A stretch of 64,000 nt of DNA from Hyphomicrobiales bacterium (GTDB lineage: Bacteria > Pseudomonadota > Alphaproteobacteria > Rhizobiales > Rhizobiaceae): assembly GCA_900473745.1 (NCBI GenBank), contig UCMW01000019.1, positions 1 to 64,000 on the forward strand, given 5' to 3'. Shown one piece after another: positions 42,019 through 52,800 of the stretch. The notes beneath the pieces are model-generated. The model searched no databases, was not told where the DNA came from, and saw only the letters and a program-made list of their open reading frames with translations. Position numbers and translations under genes: made by a program. The stretch's first letter is position 1; every line of letters starts with the position of its first letter.

Positions 42019-42132
42019 GGGCATACTCCTCACATGGTCAGGGCTCTCGGAAACGGGATAGCCCGCATCCATTAGGATAAACTACACCACGCCAAGTTTG
42101 CCCGAGGCTTGCCGCGCGGCCGGACGGCTACC

Positions 42133-43327
<1,195 letters not shown>

Positions 43328-43338
<11 letters not shown>

Positions 43339-44044
43339 GGGCACGCGCCTCTTCGATTCCGCTGTCGGACTGGATATGGCCGTCGACAAAGCGCAGGGTC
43401 CGCTTCGCATAGGCGGCGATGTCGTCTTCATGTGTGACCATGATCACCGTGATGCCGTGGTCGCGGTTGAGGCCGGTGATCAGGTCCATGATCTCGCGGC
43501 TCGTCCTGGTGTCGAGATTGCCAGTCGGTTCGTCGGCAAGCAGGACGGACGGGCTGGTGACGATGGCGCGGGCAATGGCGACGCGCTGCTGCTGACCGCC
43601 GGACAGCTCCTGGGTCGTGTGGTTCTCGCGTCCGGCAAGCCCGACCTGGGCCAGCGCCTTCATCGCCCGGGCGCGTCGCTCGCGGGTGTCCATGCCGCGA
43701 TAGACCAGCGGCAGTTCGACATTTTCGACGGCGGAGGTGCGGGCGAGCAGGTTGAAGCCCTGGAAGACGAAACCCAGCATGTGACGGCGCAGCAGCGTGT
43801 ATTGCGCCCGGTCGAAGCCTGTCGTGTCGATGCCCTGGAAGAGATAGTGGCCGGAACTCGGCACGTCGAGGCAGCCGAGAATGTTCATGGCTGTCGACTT
43901 GCCGGAGCCGGAGGGGCCCATGATCGCGACGAATTCGTGCCGATCGATCGTCAGGTCGACGTGGTCGAGGGCACGGATGGTCGCCTCGCCGCGTCCATAG
44001 ATGCGGGAGATCTGGCGAAACTCGATGAGCGGGGCGGTGGCCAT
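43328..44044 (-). CDS. MacB-type ABC transporter ATPase
   Basis: The predicted protein has 238 residues. Walker A is GPSGSGKS, the signature is LSGGQQQRVAIARAI, Walker B is VLLADEPTGNLD, and the switch is MVTHEDDIAAYA. It belongs to the LolD/MacB class that powers mechanotransmission-type exporters. It lies between the permease gene and the periplasmic adaptor gene in one operon, 11 bases after the adaptor stop. The start ATG at 44044 directly precedes the conserved N-terminus. Confidence 0.93.
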
Positions 44045-44055
44045 GGGATGCGCCT

Positions 44056-45336
44056 TCAGCCGTTGCGGACGGACTGGTCGGTGACGACCCGGTCGCCCTC
44101 CTTCACATCGCCCTTGACGACGACGGTGTTCTGGCCGTCCGAGGCGCCGATCTCGATGTTGACTGCGACCGGCTGGCCGTCGCGCAGGAGCCAAATGGTA
44201 CGCTCGCTGCCCTCGGGTTCAGGTGCGCTCTGCGGTGTTTCGCGGGGCGGGCGGAAGAGGCTGAAGACGCCGCTGCCGCCGCCGGTGGTTTCTGCCGTGG
44301 CGGTCGCCGGTGGGGAATAACGCAAGGCGGCGTTGGGGATGAGAAGCCCGTTTTCGACAGACTGGACGACGATGTCTGCGGTTGCGGTCATGCCCTGGCG
44401 CAGGAGAAGATCGTCATTGGCAACCGAGAGGATGCCCTTGTAAGTGACGACGTCGCTGACGGTTTCGGCGGCGTAGCGGATGGAGGTGATCTTTGCGGGG
44501 AACCGCTTTTCCGGGAAGGCATCGACCGTGAAGGTGGCAGCCTGGCCGACGGCGACCTGGCCGACATCGGCCTCGTCGATCGAGACTTGCAACTCCATCT
44601 GGCGCAGGTCACCGGCAAGCGTGAAGAGCGTTGGGGCCTCAAGCGAGGCGGCAACGGTTGCCCCTGTGTCGACATCGCGGGAGAGCACGATGCCATCGAT
44701 CGGGGAGACGATCGTCGCCTTGGCCACGGAGAGTTTTGCCTGCTCGAGGGCGGCTTCTGCCGAGATCACATCGGCTTCTGCGCTCTGTCGTGCGGCTTCA
44801 GCGGCCTGGAAGGTGTATTCGGCGGTATCGAGATCCTGCTGGGTGGAAACACGGCTCGAGACCAGCGTGGTCAGGCGATCGAGCTTGGCCTTGGCCGAAT
44901 CTTCGTCGGCGCGGGCTTTCGAGACCGAGGCGCGGGCAGAGGCGAGGGCCGCTTCCTTGGCCTTCAGGTCCGCACTCAGCTTGTCGGTATCGAGGCGGGC
45001 CAGCACGTCGCCCATCTTCACTTCGCTGTTGAAGTCGACCAACACTTCGCGCACCGTGCCCGACTGTTCCGAGGAGACGTCGACCTGGACCGTCGGCTCG
45101 ACCGAGCCGGTGGCCGTCACCAAGACCGTCAGGCCGCCAGGCTTCAACTCCGATGTCGTGTAACTGACGGTGGTGCCGCCGGCCGTCCAGAGATAGGCGC
45201 CATAGGCGAGGCCGACGAGGGCCGTCAGTCCGAGAAAACGCAGACCCCAGCGGGCCCTAGGCCGGCTCGCGGCCGCCAGGATCGTCTTCAGTTCCTCCGT
45301 TTCGGAAGAGGTTTCAGGCTTTGCGTCGTTGTTCAC
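44056..45336 (-). CDS. MacA-type periplasmic adaptor (HlyD family)
   Basis: The predicted protein has 426 residues. A single N-terminal membrane helix (LRFLGLTALVGLAYGAYLWT) is followed by a lipoyl-like half (GTVREVLVDFNSEVKMGDVLARL), a long coiled-coil hairpin of alanine-rich helices, the second lipoyl half (IVSPIDGIVLSRDVDTGATV) and a beta barrel. The start is probably the GTG at 45336, since GGAG lies 5 bases upstream and the preceding in-frame residues do not look like protein. No outer-membrane TolC gene is adjacent, so a chromosomal TolC is presumably shared. Confidence 0.9.
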   Translation of the reverse strand: MNNDAKPETSSETEELKTILAAASRPRARWGLRFLGLTALVGLAYGAYLWTAGGTTVSYTTSELKPGGLTVLVTATGSVEPTVQVDVSSEQSGTVREVLVDFNSEVKMGDVLARLDTDKLSADLKAKEAALASARASVSKARADEDSAKAKLDRLTTLVSSRVSTQQDLDTAEYTFQAAEAARQSAEADVISAEAALEQAKLSVAKATIVSPIDGIVLSRDVDTGATVAASLEAPTLFTLAGDLRQMELQVSIDEADVGQVAVGQAATFTVDAFPEKRFPAKITSIRYAAETVSDVVTYKGILSVANDDLLLRQGMTATADIVVQSVENGLLIPNAALRYSPPATATAETTGGGSGVFSLFRPPRETPQSAPEPEGSERTIWLLRDGQPVAVNIEIGASDGQNTVVVKGDVKEGDRVVTDQSVRNG

Positions 45337-45579
45337 GTCTGCTCCGTCACACTCATGCAAGGGTCGGCAATCTGGACCAGAACCGGCCCATCGCCGTTGA
45401 TCCGGGTCAATGGGCATCGAGGTTCCATCGGCATGGAGATAGAGGTTCGACGGAGAAAGGACAGTGAAAGATTGGTAAGGTTGGAAGATCGCGGCCAGGT
45501 CGCGCCATGGTGATGGCAAGTCGGGGACTCAAGGTGTCGCGCGGTCCCTGCGTTCATGAACGCGTGAAGGCGATCCGGA

Positions 45580-46377
45580 CTAATCGGCCTGCTTTGCCGC
45601 CGCCACCGGGGTGGTGATCAGCTTGAACTCGGTCATTTCCTTCGGTGTCAGATAGTAGAGCCGGTCCGGGGGCGTTTCGAGGGCGTTGATCCAGAGGCCG
45701 TCGCTAATTCCCATCTCATCCAGATGCCGGGCAATGCGGGCCGTGGTGCTCTGGGCCGCCGACATGGCCTGTTCGGGAGACGGTCGCTCCTGACCGGCAT
45801 TGAAGACCTGGTGCACACCGAGAATCGCGTTTTCTTCGGCCTCGCGTGCCACTCCGCCGGCGAAGATGAGGGGGCAGGAGGATGCGCAGAGCGCTTTGGT
45901 CGCAACCCGGGTGTTCAGGCCTTTTTCCCGGATCAGTTTCGACATCGCCAAAGCATCTTCGACGGAGCCGCCCGGCGAATTCAGCGTCACGGCTTTCACA
46001 TACTCGCCGCGCGCCCCGATCTCCTCCGCGAAGCGGTCGGCGGCCCCCGGATCGATCGATCCTTCCGCCTTCAGCATGCCGCCGGGCAGGAGTTCGAAAC
46101 GCATGGCCTGGCGGAGAATATCCTGAGACGTGCCCGGTTCCACCGGCGGTGCACCGGGTACGCCGTCGGTCAGGGCTGGCGGCAGAACCGGCGCGTCCGT
46201 CGTCATCGGATCATGGCCGGGAAGTGCCGCATTGGCCAGGCTCATTTCGCGCAGGTCGATGAACAGGAATGCGCCCGCTGCCGCGAGAAGCCCGAAGAAG
46301 GCGCCACGCATCAGCAGGCCGTCATCGGCCGTGAGAACGGCCGTCTTCAGACGCAGGGCGAGCGAGGAGGGCTTCAC
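45580..46377 (-). CDS. ClpP-like membrane-anchored protease (COG3904-like)
   Basis: The predicted protein has 265 residues. An N-terminal membrane helix (AFFGLLAAAGAFLFIDL) is followed by a ClpP/SppA-type domain: AVTLNSPGGSVEDALAMSKLI (the oxyanion strand), TKALCASSCPLIFAGG with the likely catalytic Ser, and AILGVHQVFNAG with the likely His. It lies in the periplasm or faces it, by prediction. It starts with a GTG overlapping the stop of the upstream coiled-coil membrane gene (GTGA), implying that the two proteins work together. Confidence 0.8.
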   Translation of the reverse strand: MKPSSLALRLKTAVLTADDGLLMRGAFFGLLAAAGAFLFIDLREMSLANAALPGHDPMTTDAPVLPPALTDGVPGAPPVEPGTSQDILRQAMRFELLPGGMLKAEGSIDPGAADRFAEEIGARGEYVKAVTLNSPGGSVEDALAMSKLIREKGLNTRVATKALCASSCPLIFAGGVAREAEENAILGVHQVFNAGQERPSPEQAMSAAQSTTARIARHLDEMGISDGLWINALETPPDRLYYLTPKEMTEFKLITTPVAAAKQAD

Positions 46378-47681
46378 GCGGGCGGCCCCTTTCGCGGCGT
46401 CTTCGCCGCCATGTCGAGGCTGGTGATGTTGGAGTCCGCGCGTTCCCGCTCGTCTTCCGTTTCCGCTGTCCGCAAGGCCTGTTCCACGTCGATGCCCTGA
46501 CGGCCGAGCGCACGCTGCACCTCGAGCGCCTCCAGAAGTTCGGCTGCGGTGATCCGCTGTGCAAAGGGCAGGCGCTCCTCCTGCCGCCGAATTGCTCCGT
46601 GAACGACCGTCAGGATGAAGACGAGAACGGCGGGAAGCAGGTCGATGGAGATCGCGCCGGCCCAGGCCGGGATGAAATCGGCGGCATAGCGGAGGACGGC
46701 TTCGGCGGAAGACAGGGGCACGAAGCGGCGCTCCGCCACCGGCTCGCGGGCAAGGATATCGTCGGCGGCCTGGGACAGAACCTGCGACTGGGCGGAGACC
46801 GAAGCGCGGATCGTCTGCATCACCTGGTCCTGACGGTCGGCGAGATCGGCCGCCTGACCGTCGGCGACCGGCGCGATGAAGCCGAGCGACAGATCTTCGG
46901 CTGCGCGCTTGACCGACGGTGCAATCGAGGTCTGTTGGAGCGATGTGATGACGCCTGACAGCGCCACGACCTCGGCGGAGAATTCGTCGCTGCGCGGCTC
47001 GACGGCCCCGGGCGCCGAAACCAGCCTGCGCATGTTTTCAAGATGGCTGCGCCCCTGGTCGAAGAGCGTCGTGACCCGCTCGCGCGAGGCGGTGATGCCG
47101 GTTTCCAGTTCGTTGAGCTGCGAGGACATCTGCGACAGCAACTGCACGACGCTGCCGGAACCCGTGGTTCCGGTCAGGGCGCCGTTCTGGCGTTCGTCCT
47201 CGGCCAGTCTCGAAAAGCGTTCCGACGTCCGCTGGATGTCCGGCAGCAGGCTTTGGGCCGCGAGCGCGTTCTGATGGGCCTGGTCGAGATCAGCCGTGTA
47301 ATCCTGCACGGTCTCGGCCAGATGCTGTTCGAGCGCCGCGGACCCGGCAAGTGCTGCCGCGTTGAGCCAGCTGGACATGGCGATGATCATGGCGCAGCCG
47401 AGCGCCATAACGCCGATCATGGCTCCGCGCGCCGCAGCACCGGTGACATGCGGATAAAAGCGCGCCATGTAGGACCAGAAGGCATAGATCGCCACCGAGA
47501 CCGAGGCCGCATAGATGATGGCGGCGAAGAAGACCGCGGTCGGTGAGCCGTCCAGGAGGCTGCGGACCCCGAGATAGGTGTAGACGCCGGAGGCGAGGGC
47601 GAGAACGGCGAGCGCAAAGCGCGTCATGGTTTCGACGGCGAGGACGCCGTCCTGCAAGCGATGCGATGCGCCAAGCGCCAT
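46374..47681 (-). CDS. Membrane protein with long coiled-coil region
   Basis: The predicted protein has 435 residues and I cannot name the family. Three N-terminal hydrophobic segments (FALAVLALASGVYTYLGV, AVFFAAIIYAASVSVAIYAF, GAMIGVMALGCAMIIAMSSWL) are followed by about 200 residues of predicted helical, coiled-coil sequence outside the membrane. One more membrane helix (ISIDLLPAVLVFILTVVHG) and a charged cytoplasmic tail complete it. The organisation recalls sensor or scaffold proteins. Its coupling to a ClpP-like protease suggests a regulatory or substrate-presenting partner. CGGAGGTC precedes the ATG. Confidence 0.7.
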   Translation of the reverse strand: MALGASHRLQDGVLAVETMTRFALAVLALASGVYTYLGVRSLLDGSPTAVFFAAIIYAASVSVAIYAFWSYMARFYPHVTGAAARGAMIGVMALGCAMIIAMSSWLNAAALAGSAALEQHLAETVQDYTADLDQAHQNALAAQSLLPDIQRTSERFSRLAEDERQNGALTGTTGSGSVVQLLSQMSSQLNELETGITASRERVTTLFDQGRSHLENMRRLVSAPGAVEPRSDEFSAEVVALSGVITSLQQTSIAPSVKRAAEDLSLGFIAPVADGQAADLADRQDQVMQTIRASVSAQSQVLSQAADDILAREPVAERRFVPLSSAEAVLRYAADFIPAWAGAISIDLLPAVLVFILTVVHGAIRRQEERLPFAQRITAAELLEALEVQRALGRQGIDVEQALRTAETEDERERADSNITSLDMAAKTPRKGPPA

Positions 47682-47820
47682 GGAGACCTCCGACAGGAAT
47701 GAATTCTTAACAAGCCCTTAAGAAGCGGGCAAAATGAAGGCTGTCGGGCAAGCGACCGCTGGTCGCCAACGCGGTACTGCAGCCCCGAGCGGGCGACAGG
47801 CTCCGCGCGCAGTCTCTTTT

Positions 47821-48246
47821 CTACGTTTGAAGGCCCTTGCGGTAATCCTCGTCAGAGACCTTTTCCATCCAGGTGACTGAACTGCCGGCCAGAGCCTCCG
47901 CGACCGCAAAATGGGTCATCGGCTCACCAGCCGAGGCGCCGTGCCAATGGCGGATCAGCGGCGGGATCCAGACTACATCCCCCGGACCGACTTCCTGGAC
48001 TGGCTCGCCTTCCTGCTGGACCCAGCCGCGACCGCTGGCGATGAACAGGGTCTGTCCGAGCGGATGCGTGTGCCAGGCAGTCCGAGCGCCGGCTGCGAAG
48101 GATACGGTGACGCCGCCAATTCGCGCCGGAGCTTCGCCCTGGTAACGGCCCCACATCTGGACGTCACCGGTGAAGTATTCCTCTGGCGCTGATGCAGAGC
48201 CGGTCTCGGCACGAATGATCTTCAGGCTTGTTTCGGCAGCTGTCAC
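47821..48246 (-). CDS. Cupin-domain protein
   Basis: The predicted protein has 141 residues in a single cupin barrel. TVSFAAGARTAWHTHPLGQTLFI carries the first cupin motif with the His pair, and PGDVVWIPPLIRHWHGAS carries the second, so a metal site is likely. It resembles the small cupins related to carboxymuconolactone decarboxylase partners and quercetin dioxygenase-like proteins. The start is probably the GTG at 48246, preceded by GAGAGGA; a longer frame would run into the tRNA gene. It lies 41 bases from tRNA-Ser on the same strand. Confidence 0.83.
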   Translation of the reverse strand: MTAAETSLKIIRAETGSASAPEEYFTGDVQMWGRYQGEAPARIGGVTVSFAAGARTAWHTHPLGQTLFIASGRGWVQQEGEPVQEVGPGDVVWIPPLIRHWHGASAGEPMTHFAVAEALAGSSVTWMEKVSDEDYRKGLQT

Positions 48247-48287
48247 TGGAGTTCCTCTCCTGTCATCGGTGGGGACAAAGAGGCCAA

Positions 48288-48377
48288 TGGCGGAAGAGGT
48301 GGGATTCGAACCCACGGTACGGTCTCCCGCACGCCGGTTTTCAAGACCGGTTCCTTAAACCACTCGGACACTCTTCC
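48288..48377 (-). tRNA. tRNA-Ser (anticodon UGA)
   Basis: The acceptor stem is GGAAGAG/CTCTTCC (48371-48377 and 48292-48298) with discriminator G and an encoded CCA at 48290-48288. The anticodon loop reads CTTGAAA with anticodon TGA between five-base stems (CCGGT and ACCGG). A long variable arm (GTGCGGGAGACCGTAC) and the T loop GGTTCGAATCC complete a class II serine tRNA. Confidence 0.95.
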
Positions 48378-48678
48378 GGACGGGTGCGTTATGCGCAAAG
48401 CGATCAGACTTGGCAAGGGTGATTGTTTCAACTTGCAGGATGGATTTTGGTCCCATGGTCTCGTTTTCCATGCCGGATGGACCCGTTCGGTTTTCGCGGC
48501 GGATTAACCCTGCGCTAACCATGAAATCAGATGGGCGACGCCTCGGATCGTTCAAATTGTGACTTTTCCCATTTTGGCCATTTTTGCACAGGCTTTATTG
48601 CGCGCAAGTGAGCGGGGCATGGGGGCCTCGCGGAGGGGGCGCAATGTCGGCATGCCCCGCTGATCTGAAGTGGGACAG

Positions 48679-49734
48679 ATGCAATTTTCGATGCGCGGCC
48701 GCCTGGCCAATTCGGGGAAGTGGTTCGGGCTGGTTCTGCTGTGTGCATTCACAGCTTCCTGTTCGACGACCAAGACGGCCGAGAAGCCGAAGCGGTCGAA
48801 GGAGTATTTCGCGGAATCGATCTATGGCGTGAAAGCGAGCCCTCGGCTGGTGGCGAGTGGTCCGGTGCCCAAGGGCGGCGGGCGCTACATGGTCGGCAAG
48901 CCCTATGTGGTGAAGGGCAAGACCTTCGTGCCGAAGGAAAACCCCGGCTATGACAAGGTCGGCGTCGCCTCCTGGTATGGCGATGCCTTCCATGGGCGGA
49001 TGACGGCGAATGGCGAGCTCTACGACAAGGAGCACCTGTCGGCAGCCCATCCGACGCTGCCTCTGCCGAGCTATGCGCGGGTCACCAATCTGAATACCGG
49101 CAGTTCCGTCGTCGTGCGCATCAATGACCGCGGTCCGTTCCACAAGGGCCGGATCATCGATCTCTCGCGCAAGACGGCCGACATGCTGGACATGAAGCAT
49201 AGCGGCACCGGTGAAGTGCGGGTGCAGTATATCGGTCCGGCACGCATGGACGGGCACGACATGCCCTATCTCATGGCCTCGTATATCAAGAAGGGTCAGC
49301 GCGGCCCTGTCATCGACCCGGGTGGGCAGATCGCATCCGGCGTGATGGTGGCGTCGAACGACGTTACTGTGCCTGAGTATCACCCTCCAGTCGCGACCAC
49401 GTATCGGACGGCGCTCGCCGGCTCTACACCGAGTGGCGGGACAACCCCGCAGACGCTCGATGCACAGCTTCTGATGCAGGGAAAGGCGGGCGCCGGCGTG
49501 GTTTCTGGCGAAAGCTTTGCAGCCCTTCCGGACTACGGTCCGACGCCGATGCCGCGGCCGCATCATATCGACGGCTATGACGGTTCCGGCTATGCCGCTG
49601 CCTATGTCGACGAGCGGCCAGCCGCCAGCGCGCTTGCCTTCGACGCCATTCTCGTGCGCAATGACGGCCTCACCGAGCGCTCGATTCTCTCCTCGGTCGC
49701 AAAGGGCGGCATCAAGCTCTCCAGGGGGCGGTGA
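48679..49734 (+). CDS. rlpA: RlpA-type septal lipoprotein (lytic transglycosylase family)
   Basis: The protein has about 351 residues. Lipobox FTASC follows a short hydrophobic signal. The double-psi beta-barrel core is complete: GVASWYGDAFHGRMTANGE, SAAHPTLPLPSYARVTNLNT and VVRINDRGPFHKGRIIDLS, with the catalytic acidic residue in DRGPF. RlpA cleaves denuded septal peptidoglycan in some bacteria. The last 130 residues are Gly/Pro/Ala-rich and I see no SPOR domain, so septal targeting by that route is missing. It opens a forward run of envelope and housekeeping genes. Confidence 0.88.
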   Translation: MQFSMRGRLANSGKWFGLVLLCAFTASCSTTKTAEKPKRSKEYFAESIYGVKASPRLVASGPVPKGGGRYMVGKPYVVKGKTFVPKENPGYDKVGVASWYGDAFHGRMTANGELYDKEHLSAAHPTLPLPSYARVTNLNTGSSVVVRINDRGPFHKGRIIDLSRKTADMLDMKHSGTGEVRVQYIGPARMDGHDMPYLMASYIKKGQRGPVIDPGGQIASGVMVASNDVTVPEYHPPVATTYRTALAGSTPSGGTTPQTLDAQLLMQGKAGAGVVSGESFAALPDYGPTPMPRPHHIDGYDGSGYAAAYVDERPAASALAFDAILVRNDGLTERSILSSVAKGGIKLSRGR

Positions 49735-49788
49735 CCTCGCTGCGGCCGGGCCGAGAGTGGGCCTCAGCCCCGTAGCCGAAGTGTGATC

Positions 49789-50961
49789 ATGCGTCGTTTC
49801 CTCCCCCTCCTTCTGCTGCTTGCAGCACTCGTCTCGACCGGTCCGGGCATACCCGGCGCACTGGCGCAGGCGGTTCCCGCTCCGCAGCTGATCGAGACCA
49901 AGGCGGGGCAGGTCTATCTGATCGAGGCATCGACCGGCACCGTGCTGCTCGCGAAGAACGAACGCCAGAGTTTTGCGCCGGCGTCGCTTGCCAAGCTGAT
50001 GACCTTGGAAGTGGTGTTCGATGCCCTGACAAAGGGCGAGATCCGGCCGGATACGATCTATCCGGTGTCGGAATATGCCTGGCGCACGGGCGGCGCGCCG
50101 TCCCGGACGTCCACCATGTTTGCCGCGGTGAAGAGCCAGGTGCCGGTGGGTGATCTGATCAAGGGGATCGCGGTGCAGACGGCCAATGACGGCTGTCTGA
50201 TCATCGCCGAGGGTATGGAAGGTTCCGAAGCGAAATTCGTCGAGCGGATGAATGCGCGGGCCGGCGAACTCGGACTGACGGACAGCCGATTTGGGAATGC
50301 GACAGGCTTGCCGCATCCGGACAATCGCTCGACACTCTTCGACCTCGTGAAGCTGTCACGGCATCTCGTCGATACCTATCCGGAACTCTACCGGACCTTC
50401 AGCCTGCCTGAATTCGAGTGGAACAAGATCCTGCAGCGCAATCGCAATCCGCTTTTGACCTTCGGGGCGGACGGGCTAGGCACGGGCTTTGCCGAGGGCA
50501 GCGGCTTTGCCATCGTCGCCTCGATGGAGCGGGACGGACGGCGGTTGTTCCTGGGTCTCGGCGGAGCGGCGACCGACAAGGAGCGCACAGAGGAAGCGTC
50601 GAGACTGCTGAACTGGGGTTTCGACAGTTTCGAGATGCGCACGCTGTTCCAGTCGGGTGAGGTGGTCGGCGAGGCGAGCGTCTATGGTGGTGCGCAGTCC
50701 AAGGTACCGCTGGTGGCGGATAAGCCGGTCGAGGTCTATGTGCCGATCAACAATCTGGAGCGGCTGCAGGCGCGGATCGTCTATCGCTGGCCGCTCAATC
50801 CACCGGTCGTGGCCGACCTCGAGGTCGCCGTCCTCAACGTGTTTTCGGGCGAGCGGCCCCTCGTCAGCGTTCCCCTGAAGAGCGGCGAGAGCGTCGACGT
50901 GGGCACGCTTCGGCAGCGGGCCTGGGATGCGGTGATCGAACTCCTGTTCTTCTGGATCTGA
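49789..50961 (+). CDS. D-alanyl-D-alanine carboxypeptidase family protein
   Basis: The predicted protein has 390 residues with a signal peptide ending GALAQA. The serine motif SxxK is present (FAPASLAKLMTLEV). The SxN position reads TAND (VQTANDGCLIIAEGM). The KTG position reads GTG in ADGLGTGFAEGSGFAIV, so the usual lysine is replaced by glycine. A C-terminal PBP5-type beta-rich domain and a final hydrophobic amphipathic segment are present. It should trim peptidoglycan pentapeptides like DacA/DacF, but the altered motif III raises doubt about activity. The downstream neighbour is tmk. Confidence 0.86.
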   Translation: MRRFLPLLLLLAALVSTGPGIPGALAQAVPAPQLIETKAGQVYLIEASTGTVLLAKNERQSFAPASLAKLMTLEVVFDALTKGEIRPDTIYPVSEYAWRTGGAPSRTSTMFAAVKSQVPVGDLIKGIAVQTANDGCLIIAEGMEGSEAKFVERMNARAGELGLTDSRFGNATGLPHPDNRSTLFDLVKLSRHLVDTYPELYRTFSLPEFEWNKILQRNRNPLLTFGADGLGTGFAEGSGFAIVASMERDGRRLFLGLGGAATDKERTEEASRLLNWGFDSFEMRTLFQSGEVVGEASVYGGAQSKVPLVADKPVEVYVPINNLERLQARIVYRWPLNPPVVADLEVAVLNVFSGERPLVSVPLKSGESVDVGTLRQRAWDAVIELLFFWI

Positions 50962-51082
50962 CGGAAAATTTGGCGTCATCCCTTCTTCGCGGTTTCGCGA
51001 GGCACTATCTTGGTTTAGAGCCGTAGACGTGCCCGGAAGGGCAAACAATCAGGAACGCCGCAGGCGGGAAGTAGGCAAGGCA

Positions 51083-51778
51083 TTGGCGACGGCGCGCGGA
51101 TTGTTCGTGACTTTCGAGGGAGGCGAGGGGGCCGGGAAATCGACCCAGATCCGCCTGCTGGCGGAAGCCTTGCGCGCGGACGGCCACACGGTCGTGACGA
51201 CGCGCGAGCCGGGTGGCTCCGCCGGGGCCGAAGCTTTGCGCCACGTGCTGTTGTCGGGTGCGGCCGAACCTTTCGGCGTGCGCATGGAGGCTTTGCTCTT
51301 TGCCGCAGCCCGGGCCGATCATCTGGACTGTGTGATCCGGCCGGCGCTTGCGCGGGGAGAGATCGTACTCTGCGACCGCTTCGTCGACTCGTCCCGCGTC
51401 TATCAGGGTGTGACCGGCAATATTGAACCGCCGCTGATGGCGGCGCTGGAGCGCGTGTCGATCAAGTCCACCATGCCTGATGTGACGCTGGTGCTGGACC
51501 TTGCGGCGGACGAGGGCCTGCAGCGGGCGCGCCGGAGGGCGGGTGCATCGGCGGAGGGGGCAAGTCCCGACCGTTTCGAGAAGGAAAAGCTCGAAATCCA
51601 CGAAAAGCGTCGCCAGGGGTTTCTCGACATTGCCGCGCGCGAGCCGGAGCGCTGCCGGGTGGTGGATGGCACGCTCGATGTGGAGGACATCGCGCGCGAC
51701 ATCCTGTCGGAAGTCACGCGGGTGATGGCCGGGCGAGCCTCCGGCGACCGCGACGGCGGGCAGGCGGCGCGGTCATGA
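51083..51778 (+). CDS. tmk: Thymidylate kinase
   Basis: Tmk phosphorylates dTMP to dTDP. The P-loop is FEGGEGAGKSTQIRLLAEAL, followed by TREPGGSAGAEALRHVLLSG, the DRF motif in LCDRFVDSSRVYQGVTG, and the LID region with ARRRAGASAEGASPDRFEKE. The length is about 231 residues from the TTG at 51083, or 249 from a GTG at 51029; neither has an ideal site and the conserved part starts after both. It overlaps holB by 4 bases. Confidence 0.93.
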   Translation: MATARGLFVTFEGGEGAGKSTQIRLLAEALRADGHTVVTTREPGGSAGAEALRHVLLSGAAEPFGVRMEALLFAAARADHLDCVIRPALARGEIVLCDRFVDSSRVYQGVTGNIEPPLMAALERVSIKSTMPDVTLVLDLAADEGLQRARRRAGASAEGASPDRFEKEKLEIHEKRRQGFLDIAAREPERCRVVDGTLDVEDIARDILSEVTRVMAGRASGDRDGGQAARS

Positions 51779-52800
51779 GCGACGAGAGGGCAGGGCTTCT
51801 CGACGGGGCGATCGCACCGGTCAGCAATGTCAGGCTTTTCGGTCACGAAGACGCGGAAGAGTTTCTGGCGCGCAGCTACCGGTCGGGCAAGGGGCACCAT
51901 GCGGTCCTGATCGAGGGGCCCGAGGGGATCGGGAAAGCCACGCTCGCCTTTCGCTTCGCCAACCACATTCTGCGCCATCCGGAGCCGGTGACCGCGCCGG
52001 AGGTGATTGCCGATCCGGATCCGGAACATCCTGTGACCCGGCAGCTTGCGTCTGGTGCCAGCCACAATCTCCTGCATCTGGCGCGTCCGGTGGACGAGAA
52101 GACCGGGCGTGTGCGGACGGCGATCACTGTCGATGAAGTGCGCAAGGCAGGCCATTTCTTCAGCCAGACGTCCGGGACGGGCAACTGGCGTATCGTGATC
52201 ATCGATCCGGCCGACGACCTCAACCGCAATGCCGCAAATGCGATCCTGAAGATTCTCGAGGAGCCGCCGAAGCGGGCGATGTTCCTGGTGCTCTCCCATG
52301 CGCCCGGCAAGCTCTTGCCGACCATCCGGTCGCGCTGCCTGCCGCTGAAGCTCCAGGAATTGTCACCGCCGGCCATGGATCAGGCGCTGGGGCAGCTCGG
52401 GCTCTCGATTCCGCCGGAGAACCGGGAGGCGGTTCTTTCGCTTGCCAAGGGCAGCGTTGCGCGGGCGCTGAAGCTGGTGAATTATGGTGGGGCCGATATT
52501 CTGGAGGCCTTCGAGCAGATGCTTGGAGCCTCGGGACCTGCGCAAAGGCGGATGATGTTCAAGATCGCCGATGCATTATCGGGCAAGGACAGCGAAGTCG
52601 CCTTCGGATTCTTCACCGAACATCTGGGCGATCACCTGGCGGAGACGGCACGGACCCTTGCGATGGCGGGCGATCTCGACGGCGCCGAGCACTATGCCCG
52701 GCTTTCCTCCGTCATCAACCAGCAGCTGGGTGTGGCCTCGGCCTATAACCTCGATCGCAAGCAGACGATCCTCGACGTGCTGGCGGCGATCGTGCGCTGA
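51775..52800 (+). CDS. holB: DNA polymerase III delta-prime subunit
   Basis: The predicted protein has 341 residues and is a clamp-loader AAA+ family member. A degenerate P-loop LIEGPEGIGKATLAFRFA is followed by DEVRKAGHFFSQTSGTGNW, VIIDPADDLNRNAANAILKILEEPP in the Walker B region, and TIRSRCLPLKL with the SRC motif. Delta-prime acts as a stator in the clamp loader that places the beta clamp on DNA. The order tmk-holB-metG-tatD-MBL hydrolase is common in alphaproteobacteria and supports the call. Confidence 0.93.
   Translation: MSDERAGLLDGAIAPVSNVRLFGHEDAEEFLARSYRSGKGHHAVLIEGPEGIGKATLAFRFANHILRHPEPVTAPEVIADPDPEHPVTRQLASGASHNLLHLARPVDEKTGRVRTAITVDEVRKAGHFFSQTSGTGNWRIVIIDPADDLNRNAANAILKILEEPPKRAMFLVLSHAPGKLLPTIRSRCLPLKLQELSPPAMDQALGQLGLSIPPENREAVLSLAKGSVARALKLVNYGGADILEAFEQMLGASGPAQRRMMFKIADALSGKDSEVAFGFFTEHLGDHLAETARTLAMAGDLDGAEHYARLSSVINQQLGVASAYNLDRKQTILDVLAAIVR

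Noticed and set aside
48595..50316. Long reverse frame across rlpA and the carboxypeptidase gene
   Set aside because: It spans two well-supported forward genes and encodes no known motif.
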